From Cryptomeria japonica (Eukaryota > Streptophyta > Pinopsida > Cupressales > Cupressaceae): a stretch of 64,000 nucleotides of DNA. The stretch spans positions 19,304,547-19,368,546 of the forward strand of contig NC_081405.1 in assembly GCF_030272615.1 (NCBI RefSeq). The letters are read 5' to 3'. The notes under the pieces are model-generated. The model saw only the letters and a program-made list of their open reading frames with translations. It was not told the DNA's origin and searched no databases. How positions within the stretch are numbered: position 1 is the stretch's first letter; each line of letters begins with the position of its first letter. A program made the position numbers and the translations under genes. Of the stretch, positions 34,610 to 45,718 are shown piece by piece.

Positions 34610-35890
34610 TCAGTGAGTAGAAGATAGGGGTAGGATCCCTAACTTACTTCTGAGATACTCAAAAGTGTCCCTTGGTAGTGGCTTGGTGAAGATATCTGCT
34701 ATTTGTTCCTTTGTGCTAACATATTCCAACACCACTTTCTTCTCTTGAGCTTCTTCTCTAAGATAATGATATTTGATAGAGATGTGCTTTGTCTTAGAGT
34801 GCATAATAGGATTCTTTGAAATGTTAATAGCACTAGTATTGTCACAGAATATAGTTACTAGCTCGGTAACTTTCTCATTCATACCTTCCAACAGTTGTTT
34901 GATCCATGCTATGTTGGTACAATTCAATGCTGTAGCAACATATTCAGCTTCTGCTATTGACTGTGAAACACATCCTTGTTTCTTGCTAAGCCAACTCACT
35001 AGTCTTTCTCCTAAAAAGAAAGCTCCTCCACTTGTGCTTTTCCTGTCATCAATGTTGCCTGCCCAATCAACATCAGTATAAACTTTTAAATCAAAATCAT
35101 TTCCTTTCTGATATACTAAGCCATAATCCTCGGTGCCTTTCAAGTATCTAAAAATTCTTTTGATTGTTGTCATGTGTGTTTCCTTAGGATCTGCAGAGAA
35201 TCTTGCAACTATACCTACTGCATGTGCTCTGTCTGGTCTAATGTGAACAACATATTGTAGCTTTCCAATCATGGATCGGTAAAGTGTCTCATCAATAGAT
35301 GCAGATTCATCATTCTTTGATAGTTTACAATTGGTAGTCATAGGAGTACTTACTGGTTTTGAATCCTCCATTCCAAATTTCTTCAAGATTTCCTTTATGT
35401 ACTTGGATTGAGTAATGAAAATCTCATTTTTCATTTGCAGTATCTATAAACCTATAGAATACTTTATCTCGCCGATTAATGACATCTCAAATTCTTTGCT
35501 CATTTTATTTCCAAAGTTCTTGCATAAAGAGTCATTTCCACAAAATATAATATCATCAACAAATATGGCTGAGATCAGTATTCCATTTTCATCATTCTTC
35601 ATGTACATATTGTTGTTCTCACTTGTCCTTATAAAACCAATCTTAATCAAATAAGACTGCAATCTTTCATACCATGCTCTAGGTGCTTGTTTCAGACCAT
35701 ATAATGCTTTGTTCAATTTACATACCTGATCTTTACTCTTGTCTTCAACAAATCCTTCAGGTTGTTCAACAAAAACTTCTTCTTCTAATATTGCATTCAG
35801 AAATGCAGATTTGACATCCATTTGATATACCTTGAAGTTTTTGAAAGCAGCATATGCCAACAATGTTCTTACTCCTTCAAGTCTAGCCAC
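34610..35890 (-). pseudogene. copia reverse transcriptase and RNase H
   Basis: [38 protein letters not shown] and catalytic [11 protein letters not shown] near 35,565. A TAG at 35,444 stands for Gln. RNase H: VYTDVDWAGNIDDRKSTSG, SQSIAEAEYVATALNC, FCDNTSAINISKNPIMHS, ending LADIFTKPLP-like IADIFTKPLPRDTFEYLR and a stop at 34,610. Only one stop interrupts 1.28 kb. Confidence 0.88.
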
Positions 35891-37425
35891 AGGTGCAAAA
35901 GTTTCACCATAATCAATTCCTTCTTCTTGAGCATAACCTTTGCATACTAGTGTTTCTTTATTTCAAATGACATCACCTTTTTCATTTAGCTTGTTTCTGA
36001 AAATCCACTTTGCACCGATTACATTTTTGTCCTTCAGTCTTGGGATTAGTGTCCATGTGTCATTCTTCTTGATTTGATCAATCTCTTCTATCATAGCATT
36101 TATCCAATCTTCATTGTTAAATGCCTCTTTCACTATTCTCGGTTCAAATTCAGATATCAGACATGTGTTCTGTCTCAGTTTGTTACTTGTCATCACTGGA
36201 TCATCCTTATCTCCTATAATCTGACTTGGTGCATGATGTCTTCTGACATACTTGGCTAATACAGGTTCGGTAGGCTCTGTATGATCTTCATCATCACTCG
36301 GTAACTGGATATTCTCTTCATTTTCTTCAACAGTTTTCTCGGTAGGACTTGTCGGTTGAACATAGACAAATTCATCATAATCTTCTGGTTCTTTGGAATT
36401 TCCTTCATCATTTCTTTCTACAAATTCATCAATTTTCACATTTGCACTTTCTACTATTTTGTTAGATGATTTGATCAGGCATTTAAATGCTTTGCTTCTA
36501 GAAGAATAACCTAGAAATGTTCCTTCTTCACTTTTCTGATCAAACTTGCCATTTCTATCATCTTTGTGTACATAGCATCTACTTCCAAAGATTTTAAAAT
36601 AACTTACACTAGGTTTCTTGTCATACCAGATTTTATATGGTGTCTTCAAAGTACCTTTCTTTAGTTGTACTCTGTTCAGGGTGTAAACTGTTGTGCTTAT
36701 TTCTTCTCTCCAAAATGTTTCTAGCACTTTCTTTTCAATCATCAGGGTTCTGGCACAATCCACAATAGATCTGTTTCTTCTCTCAGCAATTCCATTTTGT
36801 TGTGGAGTTCTCGGTGCATAGACTTGTCTTTTAATACCATGATCATTGCAGAATAAGTTGAACTCATCAGATGTGAACTCTCCTCCTCTATCTGATCTAA
36901 GACATTTCAATTGTCTTCCTATTTCATTTTCAACTCTTGCCTTGTACCATTTAAACATTTGAAAAGCTTCTGATTTTTCTTTTAAAAACATTACTGACAT
37001 CATCCTTGAGTAATCATCCACAAATAATATGAAATATTTGTCACCATAATAACTTTGAACTTTCATAGGACCACAAAGATCAATGTGCACAAGATCTAAA
37101 ATTCCCTTAGAAGTGTAAGACTTACTTGTAAAGCTTGATCTTGTCATCTTACCCATTTGGCATTCTCAAGTTTTTCAAGACTCGGTAGACCTCTTACTAG
37201 GTGCTTCTTACTTATTTTGACCAGATTATCAAAATTTACATGACAAAACCTTTTATGCCATAACCAGGTATCATCTATCTTTGTATATAGACACTTGTTC
37301 CGAGTTGAGTCAAGGTGAAATGTATTACCTTTTGCTTGTGTCTCGGTAGCAGCTAACTTTCCATGCTTGTCATGAACTTTGACAATTCCTTTCTGAAATT
37401 CTATTTGGTAACCTGTATTGTTTAG
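35891..37425 (-). pseudogene. copia integrase
   Basis: The HHCC finger begins WLWHKRFCHVNFDNLVK near 37,255; one frame slip falls near 37,165-37,180 just before CQMGKMTRSSF. The core is intact: D in LVHIDLCGPM, D in LRSDRGGEFTSDEF, E in PQQNGIAERRNRSIVDCA, then FWREEISTTVYTLNRVQL and the post-core KIFGSRCYVHKDDRNGKFDQ. 397 residues are open from 37,156 to 35,963. The catalytic triad is kept. Confidence 0.88.
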
Positions 37426-38655
37426 CTATGCTACACTCAACAAATTGTATTTCAAACCTTCAACCCAATAAACATCATTGCATCTTGCATTGTCAAGAAG
37501 TGTTATAGATCCTTTACCTCTTACTGGACATGGTGCATCATTAGCAAATCTTACATAGCCTCCATCATAATCTTCTAACATAACAAACTTGTGTTTATCA
37601 CCTGTCATATGATGTGAGCAGCCACTATCTATGATCCAAGAATCATTAGTATTTATGTGAGATATTAGGGCTTTTTCTTCATACCTTTCTTCATCTGATC
37701 CATCTTTGATAGCCACATAAACTACTTACTCTGTATTAGTTTCATCTGATTTATCATCGTTGGATTCCTCATCGGCTATTAAGCATGTCTTTCTATCTCT
37801 TCTTTTGAAGTCTCGGTGTCCTCTGTAATGATTATCTTTCTGTCTGTCATCTCGGTAATCTCTCTTTTTAGTAGAATCTTTGTTAGGATAGTTAGAAGCC
37901 ATATGTCCTATTTTATCACAATTGAAACATTTCAAAGGTAGTTTTCCTTTATACTTACCTTTGCCTCTCGGTAACCTTCTGGCTAATAGTGCTTCAAACT
38001 CTTCCTGCTTTTTGATTTCCTCATATAGTTTGTGTACTTCTTTCATGTTCTTACGAAATCTTTCACTTGCTCCACTGTGATCTCCTTCAGAGTACTTATA
38101 CTTTCTTTCATTGTAGTCATTAGATTCATCAAGATGAAAAGAACTAAATGCAGATTCAACTTTATTTACCGAAGATCCATTGTTATCAAAGTTACTTAAC
38201 TCAAATGCATGTAGCTTACCAATAGTAGCATCTAAAGAAACTGACATATTAGGTACAGACCTCAATTCATTGATTGGAGAGACTCGGATTGCATAAGCCG
38301 GTAGAAGGGTTCTTAACAACTTACTTGTTATATCCTTTTCTTCAATAGTTCCACCTTCTCCTTTGATTTGATTGACAATCTCCTTTAGTCTTGTACTGTA
38401 CTTGGTTATGTTCTCACCTTCATTCATCCTTATAGATTCAAGTTGTCCTCTTAGACTATCCACTTTTTCTCTTTGAACATGTTCATCACCGCCATATATA
38501 GATATGAGCTTGTCCCACATTGCCTTTGCATCATTGCAGCCTTCTAGATCATTAAACTCTGAGTCGGTCAATGCAGATGTTATTTCAATCATTGCTTGGA
38601 TATGTTCTTGCTTTGCCTTTATTTCTTCCATAGTCAATGGATAGGTGCTTGGCAT
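37426..38655 (-). pseudogene. copia gag and protease
   Basis: Starts MPSTYPLTMEEIKAKQEH at 38,655 and runs 309 residues to a TAA at 37,726, where Gln (CAA) probably stood; the same frame goes on to 37,426. Gag helices include WDKLISIYGGDEHVQREKVD and IRMNEGENITKYSTRLKEIV. The zinc knuckle is CFNCDKIGHMASNYP: the last Cys is Tyr, so it should not bind zinc properly. The protease active site is IIDSGCSHHMTGDKHKF (D-S-G). A TAG at 37,426 replaces Gln in SVA-stop-LNN. Confidence 0.87.
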
Positions 38656-38830
38656 GATGAAATCATTCTCCAGATATTATACAACATATTCTCCAATTCC
38701 TGATAGGTGCAGCTTCATCCTTTTCTGCCATGTAGAGAAACTTGACTTGTTCAGCTTCGGTGCATCCCTCTTATACATCTTTGGATCTTTGCCTCAAGTA
38801 CCTTTAAACTTTTTTCTTCTGGAGTCCAAA

Positions 38831-38842
38831 GCTCTGATACCA
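38831..38842 (-). other. Primer binding site, initiator-Met tRNA type
   Basis: Plus-strand gctctgatacca, two bases inside the 5' LTR; the minus strand reads TGGTATCAGAGC. Confidence 0.9.
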
Positions 38843-38844
38843 AT

Positions 38845-40380
38845 TGATAGTTCTGATACTTAATGTAAGTACAGATCCAATAGCCAACAAGATGAGAGGG
38901 GGGGGGGGGTGAATCATACAAACTTAATCTTCCATAAAAACATCAGATTCAACCTCGGTAACATATACTTTAGTAATATAACCAAAACTGCTAAAGATGC
39001 AAACTCAAAAGCATATAAACATCATAAACCTCATAACACCAGATTTAACATGGAAACCCAAATAGGGAAAAACCACTGTGGGATTTTGGACCCACTAAGA
39101 AATATACTCTTCTAGAGTATGCTTGGTTAAAAGCAAATCCTGTTAAAGATTACAAACACATTGCTAGATGTGACCCGGTTAAGGGATTTCCCTCAGATCT
39201 GTTAGGATCTTCACCTTGTTAGAAGTGACCTTGTTAAAGGATTTCAAACACTCAATCAGAATGTCACCTTGCTAGAGGGTTTTACAAATAAGACTGTTAA
39301 GTCCACTCGGTTAAGATATTTTCTGTCACTTTCACAAAATAACAGTAATAAAAATCTATCTGCAACTTCACATCTAAAATGCTAAAGAAGATTCTTATTT
39401 GCTCAATACAATCTAGACATGGAACTAATCTTGTCCATCTGCTGGGCTTCTATACTCTATTATTCAAACAGGTCTTCAAGCTTCTGTGCTCGGTAATCAC
39501 TATGTAGCATCCCTGTGCATACATTTGTCCACATGCATAGTTTATCAATAGCTCCCTATTTATAAACAATTTGCCAACCGCTTAATCTCCTTGATCACAT
39601 TTCCTATGATCAATCATAGCCATCAGATCTTCAATCTTGTCCAGGTTCAATGTATCCTTCGATCTGAAAAATGTTTTACCCCACCTAGGAACTTGCATAC
39701 ATTTCTTGGAACTTGTGCTAGGGTAATGCGGTTCAATCTTCGTTGTAGATCTTCATGCCGATTTTCCTTTGCCATAGATTCTTTAGCAAACTTCATGCAC
39801 GACATACCAATCATTTAATCAGTTCGAGCTCATCAACTTCCTTCATTAACTAACGCATGTAACCATTTAATGTATTTTGTTACAGCTCGGTTACAACTCA
39901 GTAACAACTCGGTAACAACTCGGTGAATACTAAACTTCACTCGGTAGACATTCCGCCTTCATTAACTGATAGCAATAACCTTAGGGTTTACCAACTAGGT
40001 TCTTTGCTCGGTAACATAGTATAGTACTAACCTTACAATTTACACATATGTATGATGTTAAAACAATCTAAACATCATGATCTCATCATTGTCTGACTCG
40101 GTAATAGTTGCCTATTGAATACCTTATTCATCCCCTTATTCATCATATTCATTATGTTTCTTTTACCAACATCTTTATACTATCAAATCATACTTCTCAA
40201 GATATGGCAACATCATACTGAATTAGAAAATCAATTTCTTGACATCAATGACAAAATAATAATATTAAGACAGTAAATCATCCTTAATCAGTTATATCCA
40301 TAATCATCAACAACCTTCTCAATATCCTTATTGAAATGCCAACAATCTCCCATTGTCTATTATAATGCGAAATGCCAACA
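38845..40380 (-). repeat. 5' LTR of minus-strand copia element
   Basis: 1,536 bp, a few percent different from the other LTR. A run of G near 38,897 is longer (12 against 7), a slippage difference. TATA-like box on the minus strand at about 39,552-39,562. Confidence 0.92.
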
Positions 40381-40385
40381 CAGGA

Positions 40386-40820
40386 GAGGTTTGGTTTGAG
40401 TCACCTCCAATGAGACCTGTAATTGATTACCAAACTATATTCCAAGGAAATGGGCCGCTTTATTTAACAACGATGCTTAGAGGACCATAGATGAGTACTA
40501 TTGGCCTTTCAAACGTACACTATCATGGACAACTATTTCGTATGCAGTTTGCATCTCAATCGGACATTATATGGAATCGACAGCTTATAGATAGATGGGG
40601 TCCCTAAGGAGTTTTTTTAAATATACCGTACTATGAACGCATACCTAAGATTGTCAGAGAACAAATTCCAACATGGACACAAACAATTTGCAATTTCTAT
40701 CCAAAAAGAAACGAAGACACTGACACCTGGCATCTCCACCGATGCACCTTTGAGCACCTATATTGGTTTGACATCATTGATCCTACAACTGAAGATTTGA
40801 TTCCGATAAATGCTATCTAG
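40386..40820 (+). pseudogene. Unrecognised coding region, downstream part
   Basis: Continues the frame broken at 32,620. Readable stretches: DYQTIFQGNGPLYLTTMLRG, MSTIGLSNVHYHGQLFRMQF, PYYERIPKIVREQIPTWTQT, NEDTDTWHLHRCTFEHLYWF; ends TAG at 40,818. TAGs or TAAs at about 40,489 and 40,600 sit where Gln fits. The whole frame is about 230 codons. Aromatic-rich, no motif that I recognise. It lies between a PIF1 pseudogene and an F-box gene on the same strand, so it may be host or Helitron cargo. Confidence 0.45.
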
Positions 40821-41747
40821 ACTACAAATGTTAGTGACTTTAAATAGAATAAAGTACCAAAAGTGGGATTTAAGTTCTCATTACTTTTAGTTGATTTTTT
40901 CAAAAATTTGACTTCTTAAATTTTTCTTATTCAATACTTATCTCATCTTAAAATTAACACTATTTATTTCAATGATCCATTTGAGAGGTATTATTTTTAA
41001 CTTTTTATCGTATTCAAGAACTAAAGATTAAAGGTTACAAAAAATTGGGATTTAATATCGTAGAAGAATGTAAATATGCTAGCCATTATCTAATGCATGC
41101 AATAGTATTTTTTCACTTTTTATTTTCAAAAATAGAATACAGTTTCAAAATTCCATTGTATGAGTCCTTACTAAGAGGTTGTGATTTATAAAGTACCTCG
41201 TCAATATTTTCTTGCACTTTGTATGTTTGTTTCCTCAATATCTAAATTCATATAAAGAGCATTACATAAAAAATAATACTAATTAGTGAAAAACAAAAAG
41301 CTGAAGAAAAAAAACTACAACATTTAGAAGCAACTTCATTTACTATATTTCCATGAATATTTTATAATTTCTATAAAATATTTACATACTTTGATCCATA
41401 AATTATTATTCAAACCCACAAATATTGTAATCATATAACATTACAAACCATACTTGTAGATTGAACAAATATATAGTCACCACAGAAAACTTTTACTTGA
41501 TCATTCTTATGTATAATTTTATATTTAGAACTCTTTTAAAAGAATTTTATTGTAACTAACTTAATTGTAACCCTCTCACTATTGTAAATACTAATAAAAA
41601 CTTAAACATTGAAAGTACCATTAATCTAACTTTAATCTTAATTTTTATAGCTTCTATTAAAATTGAAGTTCTCTGACCATTCCATTTTCTATATTTTTGA
41701 GAAAAATGTTGTACAACATTTGAATATGTTAACATGTTGCAGGTTTG
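40821..41747. other. A+T-rich upstream region of the F-box gene
   Basis: No coding frame supported. Its last bases read 'aacatgttgcag', a possible splice acceptor three to five bases before the F-box ATG, so a 5' UTR intron is possible. Confidence 0.35.
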
Positions 41748-42932
41748 ATGGAGGATAAAAAACCCAAAAGCATGTGGGAAGACCTACCGGAACTGTTGTT
41801 GTTAATGATTATAAGAAAATTGTCTACTAGACATTTGTCAAGAATGAAATTGGTATGCAAGAGTTGGAAAGACATCCTTTCAAAACCAGATACTTTGGGA
41901 AACATATTTTCAGATAATTCTCCTCCAAAAAGTAATTTCTTATTGCATTTTTTTCTGTTTGAATCAACAAGGATAAAATCATGGGTCATGGAAGGTGATG
42001 GAGATTTCTATAGGGTACCTGCAACAAAATTCCCAAAGTATTGCAAATGCATAGAGATGGTATCCAATAATATCTATTGTTGCTCAAAATGGATAAAATA
42101 TTTTGATTTCAATTTCTACATTTATGACAAATCAAATGCAAGTACGCCATCTTGGATTGAACTTTCTTCTATAAGAGATATTGCAACAACAATACATATT
42201 GATTTTATGGCGACAAGTTATGTATCCTCCACTAATCAACTAATAATCTTGCTTGGACAATACTACAAGAACTGCAATGGTCGATGCTATATTGAAATTT
42301 ATGAGTCAAAATCAGATTCATGGAATCAAATATATGTTGAAAATTCATACTATCCATTGGGAAGAGGTTTTTGTTGTAAGGGAAGATTTTAATGGATAAG
42401 AAATCATACAAACAATGGCGAGATTGTTGAATTCAACTACGCTACATTAACTTGGATGATAATTCCATCAACAACAGATACTACTAGAAAGTATGCACCA
42501 ATTGCAGAATTTGACTCCCATGAAGTACAAACAAAAGTTTATGAAAATTATTTTGATGTTATGATTCATTGGAAGAGTTTTACTACGTCTTGGGAAATAG
42601 CTAGATGCGACAGTTGCATTGTGTTGGTTGACAAAGAATATCATCAAATGTGGAAATTAGAAATAGATAATGAAGAAGGTGAAGAAAAATATAAATGTTG
42701 TCCTTTTCACATTGATTTACCTAAGAGAATTTATAGGATAGCAGTAAATAATAATGGATGCATATTAATTGTGGGAGAGAAAGTATCATTATACAATACT
42801 GAAGGCAAAATACTACAATCCATTGAATTAGAAAAGTTTGATCCACAACTTCTTATTGAAACCAATAAGTATGGAAATTATATAACATTGTTTTGCATGC
42901 CTTTAGATTGTATGAATATATGGTGGCCATAA
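41748..42932 (+). pseudogene. F-box protein gene, one in-frame stop
   Basis: From ATG 41,748 (MEDKKPKSMWEDLPELLLLM) the F-box reads LPELLLLMIIRKLSTRHLSR then MKLVCKSWKDILSKP, the normal 40-residue pattern that binds the Skp1 partner of SCF ubiquitin ligases. Then an F-box-associated beta-propeller-like part: YYKNCNGRCYIEIYESKSDS-type repeat, then after a TAA at 42,390-42,392 the same frame continues (WIRNHTNNGEIVEFNYATLT, SCIVLVDKEYHQMWKLEIDN, ILIVGEKVSLYNTEGKILQS) to TAA at 42,930. Total 394 codons, usual for the family. The single stop (GRF-stop-WIR, where Tyr is expected from context) may be a true nonsense change or a sequence error. It is the only recent host-type gene in the window. Confidence 0.75.
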
Positions 42933-43986
42933 TAATTTGCCTACTACATTGTATGAAAATGTAAAAGCCATAATCACTTATAAAACTTTATATTTTTCAT
43001 GTGGAATGACAATTATATTGCAATTGACTTTATTTAATTTCAAATATAATTTTACATATGTTTTTATTAGATGTTTCATATTGATTTATAAATAGTAAAT
43101 ATTTGATGATTTAGAGAGAGATTTTAAAAAATTTCAAAATATATTTGGTTTGTCTATTTCTAGCGTATTTTCTGTAAATTTTGTATCACACTCAAACAAT
43201 TCAGTTTGCAAGGTAGATTAAATTGGGGTTTTGTTATTTGATAAGAATGTTAATATGATAACCTTTATCGTATGCATGCATCAAAATATTTGTACTTTTT
43301 ATTTTGAAAATTAGAATATATTATGAAAATTTCATTGTATGTGTTATTAGTGATAGATTGAGGTTTTCAAAATAACTCATAAATATTTTCTTCCACTTTA
43401 TATGTTTATGTTTCTTTGTTATTAACACAAAACAAAATTTTAACCCTAACAATATATGCAACTCCCAGTTATTTTAAAATAAAAATGATACAACTTGACC
43501 GAAATAAGGAATAACGTAAATTAAACGATAATATTTAAAGAATTACAATTCTTCATGTAAACCTAATTAAACATCAGAAAAAATAAAAATAAAATAATTA
43601 TCATCTTCTCAATATTTGTTACTCAACAAAATTTAACTCTTAACTCTAAACTTACTTGCACAATAAATAAAATTGAACCCTATTCCCAACCTGAGAAGAA
43701 ATCAACATTAAAATTTTATAATGATTATGTTTTTATTTGGGTTTACCTTTAATAAGGGTCAAATTGTTTTTTTTAATAAATGTATCTTATTAAACTTAAA
43801 TTATTTAGGTTAAATAAATTATTAATTTCACTTTAAATTGATTTAAATAATTTAAATGAAAAATATTATTATTACTTATTATTCAGCGGATGGGGAAATT
43901 TTGATCTCCCTTGAGATATATGTATTGGTTGCATGGGATTTTATGGGTTTCATGGTTTTCTTTCCCGATTACGTCGGAAAAGGTTA
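42933..43986. other. A+T-rich region downstream of the F-box gene
   Basis: No gene supported. Includes the presumed 3' UTR of the F-box gene. Confidence 0.3.
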
Positions 43987-44505
43987 TTAAATATTTACCT
44001 TGATCTTAAAATATGCAACTGCAGCCACAACACAAAATTATATTAAAATTTATATAATGCTATTATATATTTTTTAATATAATTGTAAAATATTTAAGTT
44101 ATTAAATAAACTATAGGATCCATGATGTCAATCAATAAAATTATAGTGGTTTGCCACTACAATTATTATAGTGGTTCACAACTTTAACGTGGATATAGTA
44201 TGCAATTGTAAATATTATATTATTATTTGACAATGCTATATATATATATATAAATAAATATTTACCTTGATCTTAAAATATGCAACTGCAGCCACAACAC
44301 AAAATTATATTAAAATTTATATAATGCTATTATATATTTTTTAATATAATTGTAAAATATTTAAGTTATTAAATAAACTATAGGATTGATGATGTCAATC
44401 AATAAAAATATAGTGGTTCGCCACTTTAACGTGGATATAGTATGCAATTGTAAATATTATATTATTATTTGACAATGCTATATATATATATATATATATA
44501 TAAAG
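43987..44505. repeat. Two-unit tandem duplication, about 265 bp
   Basis: The unit starting 'aatatttaccttgatctt' at about 43,990 is repeated from about 44,257 with over 95% identity; the second unit lacks about 28 bp around the 'tagtggtttgccactac' word. Each unit ends in a (TA)n run (44,240 and 44,480), which may have mediated the duplication. Confidence 0.85.
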
Positions 44506-45306
44506 CCAAGAGATATCGAGTGATCAGAAACAAATCTGAAACAGTTGAAAAATATTTTTTATATTTTTTTTAGTTTTTCTATACATTAGTAATTGGCATT
44601 TTTTAAGGCCTTTGGGGCATTTTTAGCCCTTGAAAGTTTGGACTGTCCTTTAGAACATTGCCATAGGTAGTTCTTTTAGGACTTCGCCTCCAACTCTTGG
44701 AGACCTTTCCAATGAGTTAAACGACTCGTAATTTTGAGTACTGTGCAGAAAGTTATGCCTAGTTAAAGTTAGGACAAAATTTTATATAGTTTTTTTGAAA
44801 TTTTCATAGTTTTAGATTTTATTATGTAAATAAACAAGATGTTACTGTTGGGTTTCGATTCTCAAGGAGTTGCTAGTGACCCTTGGAATCCCTTAGACTG
44901 GTATATGTTCGATTTTTGAATTGAATAGATCACTTTTTGGCTTGCTTCAACTCTATGCTTTCTTGTTCATGTAAACAAAATTTACAATACCGCAAGTTCT
45001 CACTCAGGTGTTGTCATCCGAATCCATAATTCGGATCATTGAGGCTTTAATTTTTCTATTATTTCAAAAACTTAATTTTATTGCTTGAAAATAAATTAAA
45101 TTAATATGTATTTTATAATTTAATTTCTTTACAATTGCACTTGCAGATGCTACTAGCCTATATATATAGAAATATATATATAAAACAAATTGACAGAGAT
45201 CGAGACTTTCATTTCAAAATTTTACTTAAAATTAATAAATTAATAAATGAAAGCCTAGATATCTCTCGACTTTATATATATATATATATATATATAGGCC
45301 AGTTTA
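44506..45306. other. Unassigned region with (TA)n tract
   Basis: No gene supported. A (TA)n microsatellite of about 24 bp lies at 45,273-45,296. Confidence 0.3.
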
Positions 45307-45512
45307 ATATATTTTAATTCATTTTAAAATATGCATCTTTATGACTAATATACTCCTACAAATTAATTAAGCGAGGTATGGTCTCACCGCTAGATGTAAA
45401 AAAATATTCTTTACTTATCTCAAGCTATGAATGAAATTAATGCAAAGAGTAAATATAAGTAAAACATTATTACTTCATACTTATTTCAAGTTTGATTTAC
45501 ATTTAATTGATT
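45307..45512. repeat. Direct repeat R, left copy
   Basis: About 205 bp beginning 'tatattttaattcatttt' is repeated at 63,504-63,711 in the same orientation with about 90% identity. The two copies bracket segment B. Confidence 0.8.
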
Positions 45513-45718
45513 CAAAGTATTAGGCTCACATACAGATGTAAGATTCTTCATCAATAAAAATGAAAGTCATTTAAGTTGACGTGCATTTGGCTGTCAACTA
45601 ATTTGTCAATTAAAAATAAACATTATCTATATTATTTCATATTCTAAAATAAGATTAAATTCTAAAAATTATATTTTTAAATCTAGATTTCAAAGAAACT
45701 TCTAATTTAAAACATGTA
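45513..45718. other. Spacer before segment B
   Basis: A+T-rich, not found elsewhere in the window. Confidence 0.3.

Larger units (their letters stand above)
32621..40380 (-). mobile_element. Ty1/copia LTR retrotransposon, 7.76 kb, nearly intact
   Basis: LTRs 32,621-34,152 and 38,845-40,380; on the minus strand each starts TGTTGGCATT and ends ACTATCA. Flanks are TAGGA (32,616-32,620) and CAGGA (40,381-40,385), a 5-bp target copy with one C/T change. Primer site at 38,831-38,842. Gag to RNase H are read on the minus strand with one frame slip and a few stops. It is related to the element at 6,874: both have an LPRGxGKYxGKLPLKCF lead into the zinc finger. It split an unrecognised plus-strand coding frame. 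Confidence 0.95.

Noticed and set aside
38909-39115. Frame repeated at 32,620-32,886
   Set aside because: LTR sequence of the minus-strand copia element, read on the wrong strand.
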